From the NCBI RefSeq assembly GCF_002286975.1, contig NZ_NSKB01000001.1, positions 250,733 through 314,732 of the forward strand: a DNA stretch of 64,000 nucleotides. Reading direction: 5' to 3'. The notes under the pieces are model-generated. The model was not told where the DNA came from, did no database searches, and saw nothing but the letters and a program-made list of their open reading frames with translations. Source of the stretch: Halomonas salipaludis (GTDB taxonomy: Bacteria > Pseudomonadota > Gammaproteobacteria > Pseudomonadales > Halomonadaceae). This document shows positions 1 to 9,120 of the stretch, one piece after another (position 1 is the stretch's first letter; every line of letters begins with the position of its first letter). The translations under genes and the position numbers were made by a program.

Positions 1-276
1 GCGCATCGCAAGCCAGGCGTCCAAACAGCCGGCATCGCGGGCCGCGGCCTCGGCGCCGGTCAGTCCCTCTGCGTAGCCGAGCTTGTGCTGGGCGCTGCGG
101 CGCTGGCTCTCGAGTCGGTCGAGCTCATCGAACAGGGCCTGCTTGCCGGCCGCCAGCTCGTTGAGCTGCTGGCCATCCACGTGTCCGGCACAGAGCGCTT
201 CACGCTCCTGCTCGAGCAGCGAGACCAGCGCCTCGAGGCGCTGCTGCTGGCGGGTCAGGTGGGCGACCAGGCTCAT
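1..276 (-). CDS. flgN: FlgN-like flagellar chaperone (3' part beyond window)
   Basis: Partial gene: the first 92 codons are visible and the reading frame runs off the left edge without a stop. The N-terminus (MSLVAHLTRQQQRLEAL...) is a long Gln/Glu/Leu-rich helix typical of FlgN, the cytoplasmic export chaperone that holds the hook-filament junction proteins FlgK and FlgL before secretion. Its ATG overlaps the flgM stop by 4 bp (ATGA), so the two are translationally coupled. The flgM-flgN pairing is standard and supports the call, because FlgN sequences themselves are poorly conserved. It is expected to be transcribed from the sigma-28 promoter upstream of flgM. Confidence 0.85.
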   Translation of the reverse strand, partial: MSLVAHLTRQQQRLEALVSLLEQEREALCAGHVDGQQLNELAAGKQALFDELDRLESQRRSAQHKLGYAEGLTGAEAAARDAGCLDAWLAMR

Positions 277-569
277 GAGCGCGGCTTGCCGCTGTCGTGA
301 CCGAGCATGTCGCGCACGCTGTCGATCAAGCCGTCGGCGATGCGCTCGGCGCGGATGTCGAGCTTGCCGTCGCTGATCGCCTGGCGAATCTCCTCGACGC
401 GGGCCATGTCGATGTCCTGGCCGCTGCTGGCGCCGGTATCGCTCAAATGCGTGACCGCTGCCGGGCTGCCGGGCTTGGCCGGCGCGTTGCCGGTCGCCGC
501 CGTCTTGCTGGTATTGCCGGGCTCGCCTTGCTGTGGGCGCGCCAGGGGATGGGAGCTATCGATTTTCAC
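273..569 (-). CDS. flgM: Anti-sigma-28 factor FlgM
   Basis: FlgM binds and inhibits sigma-28 (FliA) until the hook is complete and FlgM is exported. The C-terminal half carries the typical helix-forming segment (VEEIRQAISDG...ERIADGLIDSV), and the N-terminal half is Ala/Gly/Pro/Ser-rich and probably disordered, as in the family. I chose a GTG start at 569 (MKIDSSHPLAR, 98 aa) because GAGAGG lies just upstream and MKI starts are typical of FlgM. The frame stays open to an ATG at 644, but that start would place the sigma-28 promoter inside the gene. The stop overlaps the flgN start. Confidence 0.9.
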   Translation of the reverse strand: MKIDSSHPLARPQQGEPGNTSKTAATGNAPAKPGSPAAVTHLSDTGASSGQDIDMARVEEIRQAISDGKLDIRAERIADGLIDSVRDMLGHDSGKPRS

Positions 570-601
570 GGGAAGCCTCTCTCGTTCAGTCCTTTCCCCT
601 A

Positions 602-628
602 GTATCGGCGGGGAGAGGGCGAACTTGA
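602..628 (-). promoter_or_regulatory. Sigma-28 (FliA) promoter of flgM-flgN
   Basis: On the minus strand TCAA-N15-GCCGATAC, close to the known FliA consensus TAAA-N15-GCCGATAA with the exact 15-bp spacer. It ends 32 bp before the GTG chosen for flgM. It would give the autoregulatory late expression of flgM known from other bacteria. Confidence 0.85.
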
Positions 629-656
629 ATACTATTTTTGACAAACGGCGCCGAGG

Positions 657-1379
657 TTAAAAATCGACGCTGAGCCGATTGCGGCCGCTGACCTCTGCGT
701 TGAGTATCTCGCGATTGGCTAGCCGCACGCGGACCTCGCGGCCCATGCCGCCGCTGTCCAGGGCCTGTCCCTCGCGGCTGATCGCAAAGCCATTGCCTAC
801 CGCTTCGATGCGTACCGAGGCGCCGCGTTCCACCAGCGTGACCTCGCGCAGCTGCTGCGAGGTAATGGCGCTGCCGGCGCGCAGTGCCCGGGCGCTCTCC
901 TGGCCGATGACCTGATCGAGGTCGGTGAGTACGCCGCGCGGCAGGCTACCCAGTTCCGCTTCGCTGAGTTCGAGCATGTCGGCATTGATCACGGTGCCGG
1001 CGGGGATGTCCTGGCGCAACACCACATAGTCGCCGATTACCGCCACCGTGGCCTGCATGTAGCGGATTTGCTGGCCCTGATCGCCGCAGCGCACCCCCAC
1101 CGAGATCCGTCCCTGAGATGGGGCGCGTTCATTAGGGATAAACGGTTCCGGCGACTCGCACGCCGGCAGATGCGCCGAGGGCGGATGCACTTCGATATGC
1201 ACCTCGCTGCCCAGCGACTGGCTGCGCTCGTATAAAAAGCCGTGCACGCGCTCGACCAGCAACTGGCTTGAGGCGTCGGCGCTGGCCACCGTCGGCAGGC
1301 CCAGGCATAGCGCCGCCAGCAGTGCGGCCTGCCCCAGTCGCGGTGCAATAACAGTACGAACAAGATGAACTAGCGGCAT
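657..1379 (-). CDS. flgA: Flagellar P-ring assembly chaperone FlgA
   Basis: Periplasmic chaperone that helps FlgI assemble into the P ring. The ATG at 1379 gives 240 aa, starting with a signal peptide (hydrophobic stretch about residues 14-34, cut near VASA-DASS). A SAF-type C-terminal half follows, with the recognisable run [20 protein letters not shown]. The frame extends upstream to 1511, but that extension lacks the signal peptide at its N-terminus and is Arg-rich, so I rejected it. The gene is divergent from flgB and upstream of flgM, the usual flgA-flgM-flgN layout. No sigma-28 box is visible upstream. Confidence 0.9.
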   Translation of the reverse strand: MPLVHLVRTVIAPRLGQAALLAALCLGLPTVASADASSQLLVERVHGFLYERSQSLGSEVHIEVHPPSAHLPACESPEPFIPNERAPSQGRISVGVRCGDQGQQIRYMQATVAVIGDYVVLRQDIPAGTVINADMLELSEAELGSLPRGVLTDLDQVIGQESARALRAGSAITSQQLREVTLVERGASVRIEAVGNGFAISREGQALDSGGMGREVRVRLANREILNAEVSGRNRLSVDF

Positions 1380-1577
1380 GGTGACGTCCTCTGCAGCGCG
1401 CAGGCGAGGTTGACCGAGGATCACGATTCTAGGCCGCTTGGCAGAAACGCAACGCCGAAAATGACGCGCAAAGCGGCCCTTGTTTGTGACTTTGTCCTGA
1501 CGCCGGCTCATCTATTCTCCACGCTGACCCAATACCCCAAGGGCCGCCAACGGCCATCGAGAAGGGAGGCTCAGCGG

Positions 1578-1991
1578 ATGATCGACAAACTCTCGGGTGC
1601 CCTGAATTTCCATCAGGAAGCCCTCAATCTGCGCGCCGAGCGCCACGAAGTGCTGGCGGGCAATATCGCCAACGCCGACACGCCCAACTATAAGGCGCGC
1701 GACATGGATTTCTCCCGCGAGCTTTCCAAGGTGATGGAGAGCGGGCGGTCCGGTGGCCGTGGCCTGGCCCTGGCCACCACGTCGGCGCGGCACATTCCCG
1801 CCCAGGCCAGCGCACCGGCCACCCAAGAGCTGCTCTACCGGGTGCCGGACCAGCCGAGTCTGGATGGTAACACCGTGGACATGGACCGTGAGCGCACCCA
1901 GTTCGCCGATAACGCGGTGCGCTACCAGGCGGCACTGACCATGATCAACAGTCGCATTCAGGGCCTCAAGTCGGCCATGCAGTCCGAGTAA
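1578..1991 (+). CDS. flgB: Flagellar proximal rod protein FlgB
   Basis: Rod subunit next to the MS ring and FliE. 137 aa, the usual FlgB size, with the axial-protein N-terminal signature ([21 protein letters not shown]). The ATG at 1578 was chosen because GGGAGG sits 8 bp upstream (1564-1569); an open frame back to 1410 is not supported. First gene of the flgBCDEFGHIJKL run. The roughly 200-bp gap to flgA must hold divergent promoters, but I found no convincing sigma-28 or sigma-54 box in it. Confidence 0.93.
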   Translation: MIDKLSGALNFHQEALNLRAERHEVLAGNIANADTPNYKARDMDFSRELSKVMESGRSGGRGLALATTSARHIPAQASAPATQELLYRVPDQPSLDGNTVDMDRERTQFADNAVRYQAALTMINSRIQGLKSAMQSE

Positions 1992-2003
1992 CAGGAGCAG
2001 TCC

Positions 2004-2411
2004 ATGTCGATGTTTTCCGTTTTCGATATATCCGGTTCGGCGATGAGCGCCCAGTCGCAGCGTATGAACGCCACCGCCAGCAACCTGGCCAATGCCGATA
2101 GTGTGGCCGGCCCCGACGGCGAGGCCTACCGCGCCAAGCAGGTCATGTTCGAGACCCAGGCCCAGGGCCGCCACGGCGTGGGCGGCGTGCGCGTCAGCGA
2201 AGTGGTCGAGGACCAGAGCCCGCTGCGCATGGAATACCGGCCCGAGCACCCGCTGGTCGACGAGCAGGGCTATGTGCAGATGCCCAACGTCGAGCCGGTC
2301 CACGAGATGGTCAACATGATCTCGGCGTCGCGCTCCTACCAGGCCAACGTCGAGGTGATGAACACCAGCAAGCAGATGATGCTCAAGACCTTGACCATCG
2401 GGGAGGGCTGA
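2004..2411 (+). CDS. flgC: Flagellar proximal rod protein FlgC
   Basis: Rod protein of 135 aa. It has the N-terminal axial motif (residues ~12-30, [19 protein letters not shown]) and the C-terminal helix ending [21 protein letters not shown], both used in coiled-coil packing of rod subunits. It starts 12 bp after flgB with CAGGAG upstream and is followed two bases later by the flgD start, so it sits in a tight operon. Confidence 0.94.
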   Translation: MSMFSVFDISGSAMSAQSQRMNATASNLANADSVAGPDGEAYRAKQVMFETQAQGRHGVGGVRVSEVVEDQSPLRMEYRPEHPLVDEQGYVQMPNVEPVHEMVNMISASRSYQANVEVMNTSKQMMLKTLTIGEG

Positions 2412-2413
2412 TC

Positions 2414-3091
2414 GTGTCCAACGTCATCGATAGCAGCGTCATCAACAGCATGAATGCCACCGCCGGCGCCGGCAGCGCGCGTCAGTCCGAGGACCTGCGC
2501 GAAAACTTCATGACTCTGCTGATCACCCAGCTGCAGAACCAGGATCCGCTCAATCCGATGGAAAATGCCGAGATGACCTCGCAGCTGGCGCAGATCAACA
2601 CCGTCAGCGGCATCGAGGAGCTCAACAGCACCCTCGAGGGTATCACCGGCCAGATCGATGCCGGCCACACCCTTCAAGCCGTCGGCCTGATCGGCCAGGG
2701 CGTGCTGGTGCCCGGCGATCGCATCCTGGTTGGCAAGGACGGCGCCACGCCGTTTGGCATCGAACTCGGTAAGTCGGCAGACAACGTCAAGGCGACGATT
2801 CGCGACGGTGGCGGCCAGGTGGTGCGCAGCTTCGATATCGGTGCGGTGTCGTCGGGGGTCGAGTCGTTCGAGTGGGACGGCAAGCTCGACAGCGGCGAGA
2901 TGGCGCCGGAGGGCGCCTACAGCATCTCCTTCGAAGCCTCCGCCGGCGATGACAGCGTCGACGCCAAGGCCCTCAACTATGCCGTGGTCAGCGGCGTATC
3001 CACTGACAGCAACGGCTCGCCGCGCCTCGACCTGGGCGGCATCAGCGAACAGGCCAGCCTCGACGACATTCGTCAGATTCTGCGCCTCTGA
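2414..3091 (+). CDS. flgD: Flagellar hook cap/scaffold protein FlgD
   Basis: FlgD caps the growing hook and directs FlgE assembly. 225 aa, starting with GTG two bases after the flgC stop (GGGAGG upstream inside flgC). The N-terminal export region contains the conserved FMTLLITQLQNQDPLNPMENAEMTSQLAQ segment. The C-terminal half is a beta-rich FlgD Ig/tudor-like region with the FEWDGKLDSGE stretch typical of the family. The gap to flgE is 66 bp. Confidence 0.93.
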   Translation: MSNVIDSSVINSMNATAGAGSARQSEDLRENFMTLLITQLQNQDPLNPMENAEMTSQLAQINTVSGIEELNSTLEGITGQIDAGHTLQAVGLIGQGVLVPGDRILVGKDGATPFGIELGKSADNVKATIRDGGGQVVRSFDIGAVSSGVESFEWDGKLDSGEMAPEGAYSISFEASAGDDSVDAKALNYAVVSGVSTDSNGSPRLDLGGISEQASLDDIRQILRL

Positions 3092-3157
3092 GCGCCTCAC
3101 TCACGATATGCAGCGTAAAAAAACAGCTACCACCACGGTGACACAGGGAGAAAGATC

Positions 3158-4519
3158 ATGAGCTTTTCACAGGCCTTGAGCGGGTTGAACGCGGCGTCAT
3201 CGAGCCTCGGCACCCTGGGCAACAATATCGCCAACTCGCAGACGGTTGGCTTCAAGGGCGCCAGCACCCAGTTTGCCGATGTGTTTGCCGGCTCGGTGGG
3301 GCTGGGCACACGGGTTTCAGCCACCGTGCAGAACTTCAACGAGGGCAACCTCGAGTCGACTAACCGCAACCTCGACCTGGCCATCAGCGGCCAAGGTTTC
3401 CTGCGCTATGAGCAGGGCGGCGAGATCGTCTACTCACGCAACGGCCAACTGAGCCTGACGCCCGATGGCACCCTGGTCAACGCCCAGGGCGCGCAGTTGA
3501 TGGGCTACGGCCTCAACGCTGCTGGTGATGTGCAAGTCGGCGGTCAGCCGCAGGTGCTCAACGTGCCTGCCGACGAGATGCCGGCCAATGCCACCCAGAA
3601 CGTGGGTACTACCATCAATCTGGATTCGCGAGAGAATGTCGGCGAGGGCTTGAGCACCACCCAGGTCAACGCTGCCGGCGGGGGCACGGAGGAGCTCAGT
3701 TATCACTACTCGAACAACTTCACCACATATGATTCATTGGGTAACCCGCGCAATGTGACGGTGTATTATGAGAAAGCACAAGATACACATGTAGATGGGG
3801 CCGGTGACGAGTATCCACTATTTGAAGACGAAAACGGTGATCAGTTTTATTTCGATGGTGCTGATTACCGTGATGTGGCGACTGAGACAGTCGCCACTGG
3901 GAATTTCTCACCGGTTGCAATTCCCAACGCTTGGAATGCCAAGGTGGTGATGGATGGCTATTATGATGATGCCAATGACTTCGAGGTCGCCTTCAACAAC
4001 AACGGCACCTTAGCCTCAGCTCCGCAGCAGGATATCAATTTTGGTCCAGATTCCCCGCTGGGCAACGATCCTGAGCCGCTGAACTTCGAACTCAACCTGG
4101 CCGGTTCCACCCAGTTCGGTAACGACTCCACCACCAGCGCCCTGACCCAGGATGGCTACACTTCCGGTGCTCTCGTCGGTATTACCTTCGAAGACAACGG
4201 CACCATCATGATGAACTACGCCAACGAGCAGTCGCGGCCCGCCGGCCAGATTGCCCTAGCCTACTTCCGCAATCCGGAAGGCCTGCAGCCCAACGGCGAC
4301 AACAGCTGGACGTCCACCAACGCTTCCGGCCAAGAACTAGTGGGTGCGCCGGGGACCGGCATCTTCGGTTCCATTGAGTCCGGGGTAGTGGAGCAGTCCA
4401 ACGTCGATATGGCCAAGCAGCTGGTTGACATGATCGTCTCCCAGCGCGCCTACCAGGCCAACTCCCAGACCATCAAGACCCAGGACGAGATCCTGCAGAC
4501 CGCCATCAACCTGCGTTGA
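3158..4519 (+). CDS. flgE: Flagellar hook protein FlgE, with a low-GC central segment
   Basis: Major hook subunit, 453 aa. The N-terminus (MSFSQALSGLNAASSSLGTLGNNIANSQTVGFK) and C-terminus (SNVDMAKQLVDMIVSQRAYQANSQTIKTQDEILQ) are the conserved axial D0 regions. The middle (codons ~185-300, 3715-4050) encodes a surface-exposed D2-like region rich in Asp, Asn and Tyr. Its codons are strikingly AT-rich: by my count about 45-50% GC over 3721-3900, against a clearly higher value on both sides. The frame is intact. This is consistent with recombination replacing an exposed antigenic domain. AGGGAG precedes the ATG. Confidence 0.94.
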   Translation: MSFSQALSGLNAASSSLGTLGNNIANSQTVGFKGASTQFADVFAGSVGLGTRVSATVQNFNEGNLESTNRNLDLAISGQGFLRYEQGGEIVYSRNGQLSLTPDGTLVNAQGAQLMGYGLNAAGDVQVGGQPQVLNVPADEMPANATQNVGTTINLDSRENVGEGLSTTQVNAAGGGTEELSYHYSNNFTTYDSLGNPRNVTVYYEKAQDTHVDGAGDEYPLFEDENGDQFYFDGADYRDVATETVATGNFSPVAIPNAWNAKVVMDGYYDDANDFEVAFNNNGTLASAPQQDINFGPDSPLGNDPEPLNFELNLAGSTQFGNDSTTSALTQDGYTSGALVGITFEDNGTIMMNYANEQSRPAGQIALAYFRNPEGLQPNGDNSWTSTNASGQELVGAPGTGIFGSIESGVVEQSNVDMAKQLVDMIVSQRAYQANSQTIKTQDEILQTAINLR

Positions 4520-4542
4520 TGACGCCCCGGGGAGACTGAACC

Positions 4543-5301
4543 ATGGATCGTATCCTGTATACCGCCATGAGCGGCGCCAAGCAGAGCCTCGACCAGCAGG
4601 CGGTGGTCAACCACAACCTGTCGAATGCCGCCACCGCGGGCTTCCGTGCCCAGCTCCACGCCATGCGCGCGGTGCCGGTGGAGGGCGATGGCCTGCTGGC
4701 CACGCGCACCTCGGTGGCCGCCACCACCCCGGGCTCGGATTTTTCTCACGGCCCGGTGAGCACCACCGGGCGTGAGCTCGACGTGGCGGTGGAGGGCAAC
4801 GGTTGGCTGGCTGTGCAGACCGATGACGGCGGCGAGGCCTATACCCGCCGCGGCGACCTGCAGGTCGACGGCAACGGCATGCTGACCAGCGTTGGGCGCC
4901 CGGTGATGGGCGCCGACGGTCCGATCATCGTGCCCCTAGAGGCCAAGTTGTCGATCGGCGCCGACGGTACCATCAGCGCCATTGGCCCTGGAGAGGATCC
5001 CAATGCGCTGGTGCCGGTGGGCCAGCTCAAGCTGGCCGACCCCGAAAACCAGACCCTGATGCGCGGCGACGACGGCCTGTTCCGGCTGCCGCCGGGGGAT
5101 GACGGCGAAGTGCCGATCCTCGCCGCCAACGAGGACGTGCGCGTGGTCTCCGGGGCGCTCGAGGGCAGCAATGTCAGCGCCATCGAGTCGATGGTGGCGA
5201 TGATCGACACCCAGCGTCGCTACGACATGCAGATGAAGGTGATCGATAGCGCCGACGAGAATGCCCAGCGCGCCAATAATCTGCTGTCCATTCAAGGCTA
5301 A
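4543..5301 (+). CDS. flgF: Flagellar proximal rod protein FlgF
   Basis: Rod protein of 252 aa with the axial N-terminus (MDRILYTAMSGAKQSLDQQAVVNHNLSNAAT) and the C-terminal rod helix (VSAIESMVAMIDTQRRYDMQMK). The internal run ELDVAVEGNGWLAVQ matches the conserved FlgF/FlgG core. It lies between flgE and flgG in the canonical order, with GGGGAG upstream of the ATG. Confidence 0.94.
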   Translation: MDRILYTAMSGAKQSLDQQAVVNHNLSNAATAGFRAQLHAMRAVPVEGDGLLATRTSVAATTPGSDFSHGPVSTTGRELDVAVEGNGWLAVQTDDGGEAYTRRGDLQVDGNGMLTSVGRPVMGADGPIIVPLEAKLSIGADGTISAIGPGEDPNALVPVGQLKLADPENQTLMRGDDGLFRLPPGDDGEVPILAANEDVRVVSGALEGSNVSAIESMVAMIDTQRRYDMQMKVIDSADENAQRANNLLSIQG

Positions 5302-5337
5302 GGTTTTTCACCGGGTCACAACCCAAGGAATGTTCCC

Positions 5338-6120
5338 ATGATCAAATCGCTGTGGACCGCCAAGACTGGCCTCGAATCGCAGCAGGTACAGATGGATGTC
5401 ATATCCAACAACCTGGCCAACGTCGGCACCAACGGCTTCAAGCGCTCACGAGCGGTGTTCGAGGACCTGCTGTACCAGAACCTGCGCCAGCCTGGCGCCC
5501 AGAACGACATCCAGAACGCGCTGCCGTCGGGCATGCAGGTCGGCTCCGGGGTACGTCCGGTGGCCACCGAGCGCCTGCACAACCAGGGCGGCCTGGAGCA
5601 GACCGAGAACTCCCGCGACCTGGCCATCAACGGCAAGGGCTTCTTCCAGGTATTGATGCCGGACGGCGCCACCGCCTACACCCGTGACGGTAGCTTCCAG
5701 CTCGACCAGAACGGTCAGATGGTCACCGCCAACGGTTACCCGGTGGAGCCGGCGATCATCCTGCCCGAGAACGCGCTGTCAGTCAGCGTCGGTGAGGACG
5801 GCATCGTTTCGGTCACCCAGCCGGGCAGCACTCAGAGCCTGGAAGTCGGCCAGCTTAGCCTGGCGACCTTCGTCAATCCGACCGGCCTCGAGAGCATCGG
5901 CGGCAACCTCTACCTCGAGACCACCGCCTCCGGCCCGATGAACGAGACCATACCGGGTATGAACGGTGCCGGCCGGCTGATGCAGGGCTACGTTGAGACC
6001 TCCAACGTCAACGTGGTGGAGGAGATGGTCAGCATGATCCAGACCCAGCGTGCCTATGAGATCAACAGCAAGGCGGTACAGACCAGCGATGAAATGCTGG
6101 CCCGCCTGAGCCAGATGTGA
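5338..6120 (+). CDS. flgG: Flagellar distal rod protein FlgG
   Basis: Distal rod subunit, 260 aa, exactly the usual length. It shows the conserved N-terminus ([31 protein letters not shown]), the [12 protein letters not shown] core and the C-terminus [24 protein letters not shown]. It starts 36 bp after flgF with AAGGAA as ribosome site. Confidence 0.96.
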   Translation: MIKSLWTAKTGLESQQVQMDVISNNLANVGTNGFKRSRAVFEDLLYQNLRQPGAQNDIQNALPSGMQVGSGVRPVATERLHNQGGLEQTENSRDLAINGKGFFQVLMPDGATAYTRDGSFQLDQNGQMVTANGYPVEPAIILPENALSVSVGEDGIVSVTQPGSTQSLEVGQLSLATFVNPTGLESIGGNLYLETTASGPMNETIPGMNGAGRLMQGYVETSNVNVVEEMVSMIQTQRAYEINSKAVQTSDEMLARLSQM

Positions 6121-6139
6121 GCATGACGCGGAGCACAGC

Positions 6140-6829
6140 ATGAACAGGCACACTTCCTCAGGCGGCCGTTGGCGGCTGCTCGGCGCGCTGCTGCTGGCCG
6201 CCGTTGTCACCGGCTGCGCGCAGTTGCCGCGTCCATCGGTGGTCGGCGAGCAGGAGCAGGTCAACATTGCCGACCGCCCGCCCCCCGAGCCCAACGGTTC
6301 GATCTACCAGCCGAGCCGCGGCAATCATCCGCTGTTCGAGGATCGTCGTCCGCGCATGATCGGCGACATCCTGACCATCGTTCTCGATGAGGAAGTCAGT
6401 GCCAGCAAGAACGCCCAGAGCAATGCCGGGCGCAGCGGTTCGGCGGGGCTGTCGTTCCTCGAGCTGCCCGACGTGCTCGATCAGCTGGCCGACTACGGTT
6501 TCGACGTCTCTGGCAATAGCGATTTCACCGGTGGCGGCGGTTCCCAGGCCAACAACACCTTTACCGGCACTATCACCGTGTCGGTGCTCGAAGTGATGCA
6601 CAACGGCAACCTGCGGGTACGTGGCGAGAAGCAGATCGCCATCAATCAGGGTGTCGAGTTCATTCGCTTCTCGGGGGTAGTCAACCCGCGCACCATCACC
6701 GGACAGAATACCGTGCCCTCGACCCAGGTCGCCGATGCGCGGATCGAGTACGTCGGCGATGGCTATATCAACGAGGCGCAGCACATGGGTTGGCTGCAGC
6801 GTTTCTTCCTCAATGTTTCACCTTTCTAG
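6140..6829 (+). CDS. flgH: Flagellar L-ring lipoprotein FlgH
   Basis: Outer-membrane bushing (L ring) protein, 229 aa. The signal peptide ends in a lipobox (VVTGC, Cys about residue 26), so the protein should be lipidated and anchored in the outer membrane. Family signatures include [18 protein letters not shown] and the C-terminal [23 protein letters not shown]. It lies between flgG and flgI, its partner P-ring gene. Confidence 0.95.
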   Translation: MNRHTSSGGRWRLLGALLLAAVVTGCAQLPRPSVVGEQEQVNIADRPPPEPNGSIYQPSRGNHPLFEDRRPRMIGDILTIVLDEEVSASKNAQSNAGRSGSAGLSFLELPDVLDQLADYGFDVSGNSDFTGGGGSQANNTFTGTITVSVLEVMHNGNLRVRGEKQIAINQGVEFIRFSGVVNPRTITGQNTVPSTQVADARIEYVGDGYINEAQHMGWLQRFFLNVSPF

Positions 6830-6844
6830 CGGAGCCGTGTGCCG

Positions 6845-7969
6845 ATGAAGACGTTCCTGCGTGGCAGCCGCATTCTGCAAGCTCTGATGCTGGCCCTGGT
6901 GCTGGGCATGGCAGCAAGCCCGCTGCAGGCCGAGCGCCTGCGCGAGCTGGCCGACTTTGCCGGCGTGCGTGACAACGCCCTGGTCGGCTACGGCCTGGTG
7001 GTGGGGCTCGACGGCACCGGCGACCAGACCATGCAGGCGCCGTTCACCGGCCAGAGCCTGACCAATATGCTTTCGCAGCTGGGCATTACCGTGCCGCCGG
7101 GCACCAATATGCAGCTGCGCAACGTTGCCGCGGTAATGGTCACCGCCGACCTGCCGCCGTTCTCGCGGCCAGGCCAGCGCCTCGATATCAACGTCTCCTC
7201 GGTGGGCAACGCGCGCAGCCTGCGCGGCGGCACCCTGCTGATGACACCGCTCAAGGGCGCCGACGGCGACACCTACGCCATCGCCCAGGGCAACCTGCTG
7301 GTCAGCGGTGCCGGTGCCGAGGCCGGCGGCAGCAGCGTGCAGATCAACCAGCAGGCCGGTGGCCGTATCAGCGGTGGTGCCATGGTCGAACGCGAAGTGC
7401 CGCTGCAGTTGGGCGCCAACGGCGGCGTACTCGACCTGCAGCTCAAGGAGTCGGATTTCGGCACCGCGCGCCAGGTGGTCCAGGCCATCAACAATGACTT
7501 CGGCTGGCCGGTCGCGGCAGCTCAGGATGGCCGCACCATCCGCCTGCAGGGCCCCGCCGACCCCAACGACCGGGTCAACTTCATGGCCCGGGTCGAGAAC
7601 CTGCGCGTCACCCCCAACGAGGCCCCAGCCAAGGTGGTACTCAACTCGCGCACTGGCTCGGTGGTGCTCAACAGCAGCGTGACTCTGCGCCGCGCTGCGG
7701 TCGCCCACGGCAACCTGTCGATCATCATCGACACCGATTTCCAGGTCAGCCAGCCGGCGCCGTTTGGCGAGGGCGAGACGGTGGTGGTGCCCGACACCGA
7801 CATCGAAGTCGAGCAGCAGGAAGCCTCGCTGATGATGGTCGAGGGCGCCGATCTCACCGATGTGGTCAATGCGCTCAACGCCCTGGGTGCCACGCCCAAT
7901 GATCTAATGGCGATCCTCGAGGCGCTCAAGGCCGCCGGGTCGCTGCGCGCCGAGCTGGAGATCCTCTGA
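6845..7969 (+). CDS. flgI: Flagellar P-ring protein FlgI
   Basis: Periplasmic ring protein that surrounds the rod. The ATG at 6845 (374 aa) has GGAG ten bases upstream and starts a signal peptide (MKTFLRGSRILQ..., cleavage near PLQA-ERL). A GTG two codons earlier is possible but too close to the ribosome site. Family signatures: LVGYGLVVGLDGTGDQT and NVAAVMVTADLPPFSRPGQRLD. The stop overlaps the flgJ start (TGATG). Assembly is expected to need FlgA. Confidence 0.95.
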   Translation: MKTFLRGSRILQALMLALVLGMAASPLQAERLRELADFAGVRDNALVGYGLVVGLDGTGDQTMQAPFTGQSLTNMLSQLGITVPPGTNMQLRNVAAVMVTADLPPFSRPGQRLDINVSSVGNARSLRGGTLLMTPLKGADGDTYAIAQGNLLVSGAGAEAGGSSVQINQQAGGRISGGAMVEREVPLQLGANGGVLDLQLKESDFGTARQVVQAINNDFGWPVAAAQDGRTIRLQGPADPNDRVNFMARVENLRVTPNEAPAKVVLNSRTGSVVLNSSVTLRRAAVAHGNLSIIIDTDFQVSQPAPFGEGETVVVPDTDIEVEQQEASLMMVEGADLTDVVNALNALGATPNDLMAILEALKAAGSLRAELEIL

Positions 7970-9063
7970 TGAGCAACGATCTCGGCGGCCAGTTCGCCCT
8001 CGACATGCAGGGCATCCAGCGCCTGCGGCATACCGCCAGCCGCGACCCCAACGCCGGCCTCGACGAGGCGGCCAAGCAGTTCGAAGCGCTGTTCGTGCAG
8101 ATGATGATGAAGAGCATGCGCGAGGCTACGCCGCGCTCGGACCTGCTACACAGCCAGCAGACCGAGTTCTACGAGTCACTACTTGACCAGCAGTGGGCCC
8201 AGCACCTCTCCGGTCGCGGCATCGGGCTGGCCGAACAGCTGGTCAACCAGCTCGAGGGGCGCGGCATGCTGCCTGGGCGGGAGCAAGCCGACAGCGAGAT
8301 CGACTCGTTGATTGCCGGGATTCCCCGCGGCACGCCGCGGGTGCTCAGCGATGGCTTGAGCGCTGGCAACATGACCAGCAGGGAGCCCGCTGAAAACGCT
8401 GATAGCGCAGTGTTGCCGGGCAGCTTCCTGGATGCCCTCGACCTGCAGCGTGGTGCTCAACGCGCCGCCGCCGAGTCCTCTGAAGCACCGGCCCACGCCG
8501 AGCGCAGTGAGCCGCGTGGCAGCCAGCCCGACCACGTGCGCGCCTTCGTCGACGAGCTGGCCGCCCCGGCCCAGGCAGCCAGCCGGGCTACCGGCGTACC
8601 GGCCGAGCTGATTCTCGCCCAAGCGGCGTTGGAGACCGGCTGGGGGCGCCATGAGATTCCCGATACCCGCGGCGGCAACAGTCACAACCTGTTTGGCATC
8701 AAGGCCGGCAGCCGCTGGCAGGGCGAGACCACCGATATCACCACCCACGAATACATCGACGGCCGTCGCACGCGGATCACCGACAGCTTCCGCGTCTATG
8801 ACTCCTTCGAGGAGGCCTTTACCGACTACGCGGGGCTGATCGGCAACAACCCGCGCTATGCCGGCGTGGTCGAGGCGGCCAACGCTGAGCGGGCCGCCCA
8901 CGCACTGCAGCAGGGTGGCTACGCCACTGACCCGGCCTACGCCGACAAGCTGGTCTCGATCATGAATACCCTGGGGCCGATCGATACTGCCGGCCCGACG
9001 CTGGCCAGCCGCGAGGCGCCTGCCAGTGGCAGTATTTTTGCACCGGGCAACAGCTGGTTTTGA
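7969..9063 (+). CDS. flgJ: Flagellar rod cap and peptidoglycan hydrolase FlgJ
   Basis: Bifunctional rod-assembly protein. The N-terminal rod-scaffold domain (about residues 20-105, EAAKQFEALFVQMMMKSMREA) is followed by a long Ala/Glu/Ser-rich linker (~105-190) and a C-terminal beta-N-acetylglucosaminidase domain. That domain has PAELILAQAALETGWG with its catalytic-type Glu, and NSHNLFGIKAG. At 364 aa it is longer than the roughly 310-aa enterobacterial protein, mostly through the linker. It is translationally coupled to flgI and followed at once by the sigma-28 promoter for flgK. Confidence 0.95.
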   Translation: MSNDLGGQFALDMQGIQRLRHTASRDPNAGLDEAAKQFEALFVQMMMKSMREATPRSDLLHSQQTEFYESLLDQQWAQHLSGRGIGLAEQLVNQLEGRGMLPGREQADSEIDSLIAGIPRGTPRVLSDGLSAGNMTSREPAENADSAVLPGSFLDALDLQRGAQRAAAESSEAPAHAERSEPRGSQPDHVRAFVDELAAPAQAASRATGVPAELILAQAALETGWGRHEIPDTRGGNSHNLFGIKAGSRWQGETTDITTHEYIDGRRTRITDSFRVYDSFEEAFTDYAGLIGNNPRYAGVVEAANAERAAHALQQGGYATDPAYADKLVSIMNTLGPIDTAGPTLASREAPASGSIFAPGNSWF

Positions 9064-9064
9064 T

Positions 9065-9091
9065 TAAAGATGTGCATGGCACTGCCGATAT
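9065..9091 (+). promoter_or_regulatory. Sigma-28 promoter of flgK-flgL
   Basis: TAAA-N15-GCCGATAT, a near-perfect FliA promoter. It starts 2 bp after the flgJ stop and ends 29 bp before the flgK ATG. It separates the late hook-filament junction genes from the earlier hook-basal-body genes in the same gene run. Confidence 0.88.
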
Positions 9092-9120
9092 AACAAGCAT
9101 TGGCTTAAAGGAACGGAATC

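Noticed and set aside
1380..1577. Sigma-54 promoter for flgB (TGGCA near 1439)
   Set aside because: The required GC dinucleotide at -12 is not at the right distance from GG at -24.
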